From positions 1 to 32,924 of the forward strand of contig CADBVG010000006.1 in NCBI GenBank assembly GCA_902798105.1: a stretch of DNA of 32,924 nucleotides, written 5' to 3'. Both the position numbers and the translations under genes were made by a program. Under the pieces are notes generated by a model. The model was not told the origin of the DNA, did no database searches, and worked only from the letters and a program-made list of their open reading frames with translations. Shown here piece after piece: positions 30,013 through 32,924 of the stretch; the stretch's first letter is position 1, and each line of letters starts with the position of its first letter. This DNA comes from an uncultured Eubacteriales bacterium. Lineage in GTDB: Bacteria > Bacillota > Clostridia > Christensenellales > Aristaeellaceae.

Positions 30013-30051
30013 AATTATGATTTATCGAGCTCTGCTCGACAAATCATAATT
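30013..30051. repeat. Dispersed palindrome, copy 6 (covarying)
   Basis: The arms AATTATGATTTATCGAGC (30013-30030) and 30034-30051 pair at 17 of 18 positions around the loop TCT. Compared with copy 1, a C-G pair became A-T near the outer end, and the inner part reads CGAGC/GCTCG. In both places the two arms changed together. It is preceded by the CCTTCCCTAA/CCTAAAAC tract also seen before copy 1. Confidence 0.82.
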
Positions 30052-30145
30052 TGTCCTCCCCTTAGAATTCTATGACAAACCCTTGCCTCAAATTTGAAAG
30101 TATTTTGAAAACTGTCGAAAAACGGAAAAATTCGGGGTTTGCGGT

Positions 30146-30174
30146 TTGCATATCGAAACAATTCCATGTATAAT
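30146..30174 (+). promoter_or_regulatory. Sigma-A promoter of ftsA-ftsZ
   Basis: TTGCAT (30146-30151) and a perfect TATAAT (30169-30174) are 17 nt apart in AT-rich sequence, 62 nt upstream of ftsA. The pair has the same hexamers and spacing as the lexA promoter. Confidence 0.85.
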
Positions 30175-30235
30175 AACGATGTATGTTGGGCTATACGTAG
30201 CGCGTAACAAAGGATAGGGTGGGTCGACTACAGAT

Positions 30236-31426
30236 ATGAAAACGCAAATTGCGGCCATTGAATTCGGAACGTCCAAGATCGTGACGGTGATTGCCCAGAG
30301 CGGCGGCATGGACCGCCTGGACATCATCGGTTCGGGCACCGTGCCCTACGACGGTTATTCCGACGGCGACTGGAACACGCCGGGCCAGATGATACAGCGC
30401 GTGCGCGATTCCATCGCTGCGGCAGAGCTGGAGGCCAACTCCAAGATCAAGGAAATCTACGTGGGCGTGCCCGGTGAATATATCCATGTGCGCACCTGCG
30501 AAACTGAGGTTGAGCTGCCTGACGGCGTGGTGGACGAGGCGGCAATCAACGCCGTGCAGGACGCCGCGGCGGACCAGCTGCACATCGCCGACGAGGGTGG
30601 CCTGGTGATGCACCGCACACCCTCCTGGTTCATCGTGGACGACGGCAAGAAGACCATGATGCCCGGCGGAAAGGGGAGCCGTCTGCGGGCCAAGACCACC
30701 TTCATCGTGGCTGATCCCCAGTTCATCGACGACGTATCCGAGATGATCGGGCGGCAGAACATCACGATATTGGGCTTCCTGTCCACGACGCTGGGCGAGA
30801 GCCTGTTGGTACTGTCGCTGGAGGACCGCGACCGGGTGGCGGTGCTGCTGGACGTGGGTTACCTGAATACCGAGATCAGCGTGGTGGAGGGCGACGCCAT
30901 CGTCTATCACGCCATACTGCCCCGGGGCGGCGGCCACATCACCGCCGACCTGGCCATGAAGCTGCGCATACCGATGCGCGCCGCGGAGCAGATTAAGAGG
31001 GGCTTCGTGTTTAACCCCGACGAGTTTGACGCCAATTCCTTCTCTGAGGTGTTCGACGACAAGGGTCGCCGCATGACTTTCCCGCGGGACCAGGTGGGCA
31101 AGATCGTCGAGGACAGCTTCCAGGAGCTTGCGGACATGATCGACATGACCCTGCGCAACGACGTGGAACCCCTGCTGGGCAAGCGCTCACAGGTGTTTCT
31201 CACCGGCGGCGGCATTGCGCTGATGCGCGGGGCACGGGAGGCCCTGACCGCGAAGATCAACCGGCCGATCAAGGTTTCCGCCGCGAAATCATCGAAATTG
31301 AACAGCCCGGTATTTTCGGCGTCTCTGGGACTGGCTGACCTGGTGTTTGATTCCATCGAAAACCAGGGCGGGCAGGACGAGCGCCTGTCAAGCCGCCTGA
31401 AGAACCTTTTCGGCGGCCGCGGCTGA
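30236..31426 (+). CDS. ftsA: FtsA, actin-like Z-ring membrane anchor
   Basis: This 396-residue actin/Hsp70-fold ATPase links FtsZ filaments to the membrane. The phosphate-1 loop is AIEFGTSKIVTVIA, an SHS2-type subdomain follows (KIKEIYVGVPGEYIHVRT), phosphate-2 is LLDVGYLNTEISVVEGD, and the adenosine motif is VFLTGGGIALMRGARE. The C-terminus LSSRLKNLFGGRG looks like the amphipathic membrane-targeting helix of the family. The start is ATG 30236; the ribosome site (GGGTGGG) is distant and weak. It has its own promoter and is followed 42 nt later by ftsZ. The sequence is rather divergent in the middle, but order and motifs make the call firm. Confidence 0.92.
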   Translation: MKTQIAAIEFGTSKIVTVIAQSGGMDRLDIIGSGTVPYDGYSDGDWNTPGQMIQRVRDSIAAAELEANSKIKEIYVGVPGEYIHVRTCETEVELPDGVVDEAAINAVQDAAADQLHIADEGGLVMHRTPSWFIVDDGKKTMMPGGKGSRLRAKTTFIVADPQFIDDVSEMIGRQNITILGFLSTTLGESLLVLSLEDRDRVAVLLDVGYLNTEISVVEGDAIVYHAILPRGGGHITADLAMKLRIPMRAAEQIKRGFVFNPDEFDANSFSEVFDDKGRRMTFPRDQVGKIVEDSFQELADMIDMTLRNDVEPLLGKRSQVFLTGGGIALMRGAREALTAKINRPIKVSAAKSSKLNSPVFSASLGLADLVFDSIENQGGQDERLSSRLKNLFGGRG

Positions 31427-31468
31427 TGCGATATACTTACCAAATTATACTGACGAGGGGGATGCCTT

Positions 31469-32755
31469 GTGTTGGAATTTGAAATGGAAGACAAGAACAT
31501 CAATAATGAGGAAGAGAACACCAACTTTGCGGCCATAAAGGTCATTGGCGTTGGCGGCGCGGGTACAAACGCGGTCAACCGCATGGTGGATTCCGGCCTG
31601 AGAGGCGTGGATTTCATCGCGGTGAACACCGACAAGCAGGCGCTGGCCATGTCCAAGGCCCCCATCCAGATCCAGATTGGCGACAAGCTGACCAAGGGCC
31701 TGGGCGCGGGCGCGAACCCCGAGGTGGGCCAGAAGGCCGCCGAGGAGAGCCGTGAGGATATCGCCAACACCATCAAGGGCTCCGACCTCGTATTCGTCAC
31801 ATGCGGCATGGGCGGCGGCACTGGCACCGGCGCGGCGCCCATCATCGCCGAGACCGCCCGGGAGATGGGCATACTGACCATCGGCGTGGTCTCCAAGCCG
31901 TTCCTGTTCGAGGGCAGGCAGCGCATGAAGAACGCCGAAAACGGCATCGAAAAGCTGAAGGCCAACGTCGATACCCTGGTGGTGGTTCCCAACGACCGGC
32001 TGCTGTCCGTGGTCACCAAGGGCACCACGATGACCGACGCCTTCAAGATCGCCGACGACACCCTGCGCCAGGGCATCCAGGGCATTTCCGACCTGATCGC
32101 CGTGCCTTCGCTGATCAACCTGGACTTCGCGGATGTGCGCACGGTCATGCAGTCCCGCGGCCTGGCCCACATGGGCATCGGCATCGGCAAGGGCGAGAAC
32201 CGCATGGTGGATGCCGCCAAGCAGGCCATCTCCAGCCCGATGCTGGAGACCTCCATCGACGGCGCGCGCGCGGTGCTGATCAACATCACCGGCGGCCCCG
32301 ATACCTCCATCATCGACATTAATGAGGCGGCTCAGCTGATCACCGCCGCCGCTGACCCCGAGGCCAACATCATCTTCGGCGCGGGCATCGACGAATCCAT
32401 GGACGACGAGGTCAAGATCACCGTGATCGCCACAGGCTTCGAGAAGCCCAGCTTCACCGAGACGCTGAAGCCCTCCATCGGCGAGAACCGCGAAGAGGAA
32501 GGCGAACCCGCCCGCGGTCCCCGGCCTTCCCGCTACGACGAAGAGCAGGTTTCCCCGATCTTCGAGCGCCGCGCCCGCAGCGAGCGTCCGCCCCGCGAGG
32601 CCTCTGACACCGGCTATGAGCAGCGCGAACAGCGCCGCGCCGAGCGCCAGCAGACCCGTCGTCCCCGCGTCTATCAGGACGAGGGACCGGAGCCCCGCAG
32701 CCAGAACCGCCGCGGCTTCACCCCTGATGTGCCTAGCTTCATGAAGCGGAAGTAA
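31469..32755 (+). CDS. ftsZ: FtsZ, tubulin-like division GTPase
   Basis: This 428-residue protein polymerises into the Z-ring at mid-cell. The GTP-binding signature is G115-G-G-T-G-T-G121 in [13 protein letters not shown]. The T7 catalytic loop is NLDFADVR and the N-terminal nucleotide loop is [13 protein letters not shown]. After the globular part comes a long Arg/Glu-rich disordered linker and the C-terminal peptide DVPSFMKRK that binds FtsA. The start is GTG 31469, seven nt after GAGGGGG (31455-31461). The resulting MLEFE N-terminus matches that of Bacillus FtsZ, which favours it over ATG 31484. It is the last gene of the window. Confidence 0.98.
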   Translation: MLEFEMEDKNINNEEENTNFAAIKVIGVGGAGTNAVNRMVDSGLRGVDFIAVNTDKQALAMSKAPIQIQIGDKLTKGLGAGANPEVGQKAAEESREDIANTIKGSDLVFVTCGMGGGTGTGAAPIIAETAREMGILTIGVVSKPFLFEGRQRMKNAENGIEKLKANVDTLVVVPNDRLLSVVTKGTTMTDAFKIADDTLRQGIQGISDLIAVPSLINLDFADVRTVMQSRGLAHMGIGIGKGENRMVDAAKQAISSPMLETSIDGARAVLINITGGPDTSIIDINEAAQLITAAADPEANIIFGAGIDESMDDEVKITVIATGFEKPSFTETLKPSIGENREEEGEPARGPRPSRYDEEQVSPIFERRARSERPPREASDTGYEQREQRRAERQQTRRPRVYQDEGPEPRSQNRRGFTPDVPSFMKRK

Positions 32756-32778
32756 GCGGTTTTAGAGGATTCAATGCG

Positions 32779-32802
32779 CCGCCCTGCCGGAAGGCAGGGC
32801 GG
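32779..32802 (+). terminator. Terminator hairpin after ftsZ
   Basis: A perfect 10-bp stem CCGCCCTGCC (32779-32788) pairs with GGCAGGGCGG (32793-32802) around GGAA. The T-tail is poor (TT), so efficiency is uncertain. Confidence 0.65.
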
Positions 32803-32816
32803 TTGGCGTATGGGAA

Positions 32817-32842
32817 CGGTAAATTCCTTTAAGGAAATACCG
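32817..32842. repeat. Small hairpin downstream of ftsZ
   Basis: CGGTA (32817-32821) pairs with TACCG (32838-32842), and TTCCT (32824-32828) pairs with AGGAA (32832-32836) across a small internal loop. It may be part of another repeat. From here to the window end (32924) no gene is seen. Confidence 0.45.
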
Positions 32843-32924
32843 CACAAACGGGCGGCATGTCTGGCGGTGCCATTTCCGCCATGCACATCCTGCAAATTCC
32901 TTGACTTGCCGCCAGCAAGCCTGC

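Noticed and set aside
31446-31451. TATACT as a separate ftsZ promoter
   Set aside because: No acceptable -35 hexamer lies 16-18 nt upstream; ftsZ is adequately explained by read-through from the ftsA promoter.
1-32924. CRISPR arrays, tRNA or rRNA genes, insertion sequences with transposase
   Set aside because: No regularly spaced direct repeats, no cloverleaf-like or rRNA-like sequences, and no transposase-like protein were found on either strand by eye. The dispersed palindromes are too far apart for an array.

Overview
The window looks like a chromosomal segment from a GC-rich, meso-DAP-type member of the Firmicutes, probably class Clostridia (a gut-type anaerobe, possibly near Christensenellales; the order is a guess). 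The evidence is sigma-A promoters with 17-18 nt spacers, strong AGGAGG-type ribosome sites, a Gram-positive LexA with its own boxes, a PASTA-domain division PBP, a MurE with the DNPR motif of DAP-adding enzymes, an FtsZ that begins MLEFE, and families common in that class (DUF6273, TIR-TM-Sel1). There are no rRNA, tRNA, CRISPR or transposase genes.

Layout. (1) 1-2739: an HD-domain phosphohydrolase and a MATE transporter fused to an RsbW-like ATPase domain. (2) 2788-6167: an ilvB-ilvN-NYN/OST-HTH operon behind a strong promoter and a terminator-like leader hairpin (candidate attenuator). (3) 6234-9491: an M3 oligopeptidase followed by a TIR-TM-Sel1 protein and a strong terminator. (4) 9514-12848: a sugar-type ABC importer (binding protein plus two permeases, no ATPase). 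(5) 12909-18748: a signalling cluster made of an exported family-3 binding protein, a 1179-residue receptor (S-component-like membrane region, two-component-type propeller, Y_Y_Y domain, TM, intact HD-GYP) and a membrane-anchored BMP/PnrA-type binding protein. This is the most unusual part of the window. (6) 18769-19581: a DUF6273 gene and a bidirectional terminator. (7) 19597-20267: lexA on the minus strand with two LexA boxes. (8) 20325-32802: a division and cell wall (dcw) cluster, mraZ-ftsL-pbp-murE-mraY-murD-ftsW-ftsQ-ftsA-ftsZ, lacking rsmH, murF, murG, murC and murB.

The intergenic spaces hold several families of small inverted repeats. A palindrome with arms close to AATTCTGATTTGTCGC recurs at six places (one a half copy). 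Two copies differ by changes on both arms, so the pairing is kept. Larger hairpin elements lie at 23521-23599, 26127-26249 and 29734-29973.

The dcw genes supply lipid II precursors (MurE, MurD, MraY), the septal synthase pair (FtsW plus PBP), the FtsL/FtsQ scaffold and the FtsA/FtsZ ring. MraZ probably autoregulates through GTG motifs spaced about 10 bp apart. The receptor cluster probably links binding of exported ligands to c-di-GMP breakdown. The TIR protein and the NYN protein are possible nucleotide- or RNA-directed effectors, but nothing in the window shows a complete known defence system.
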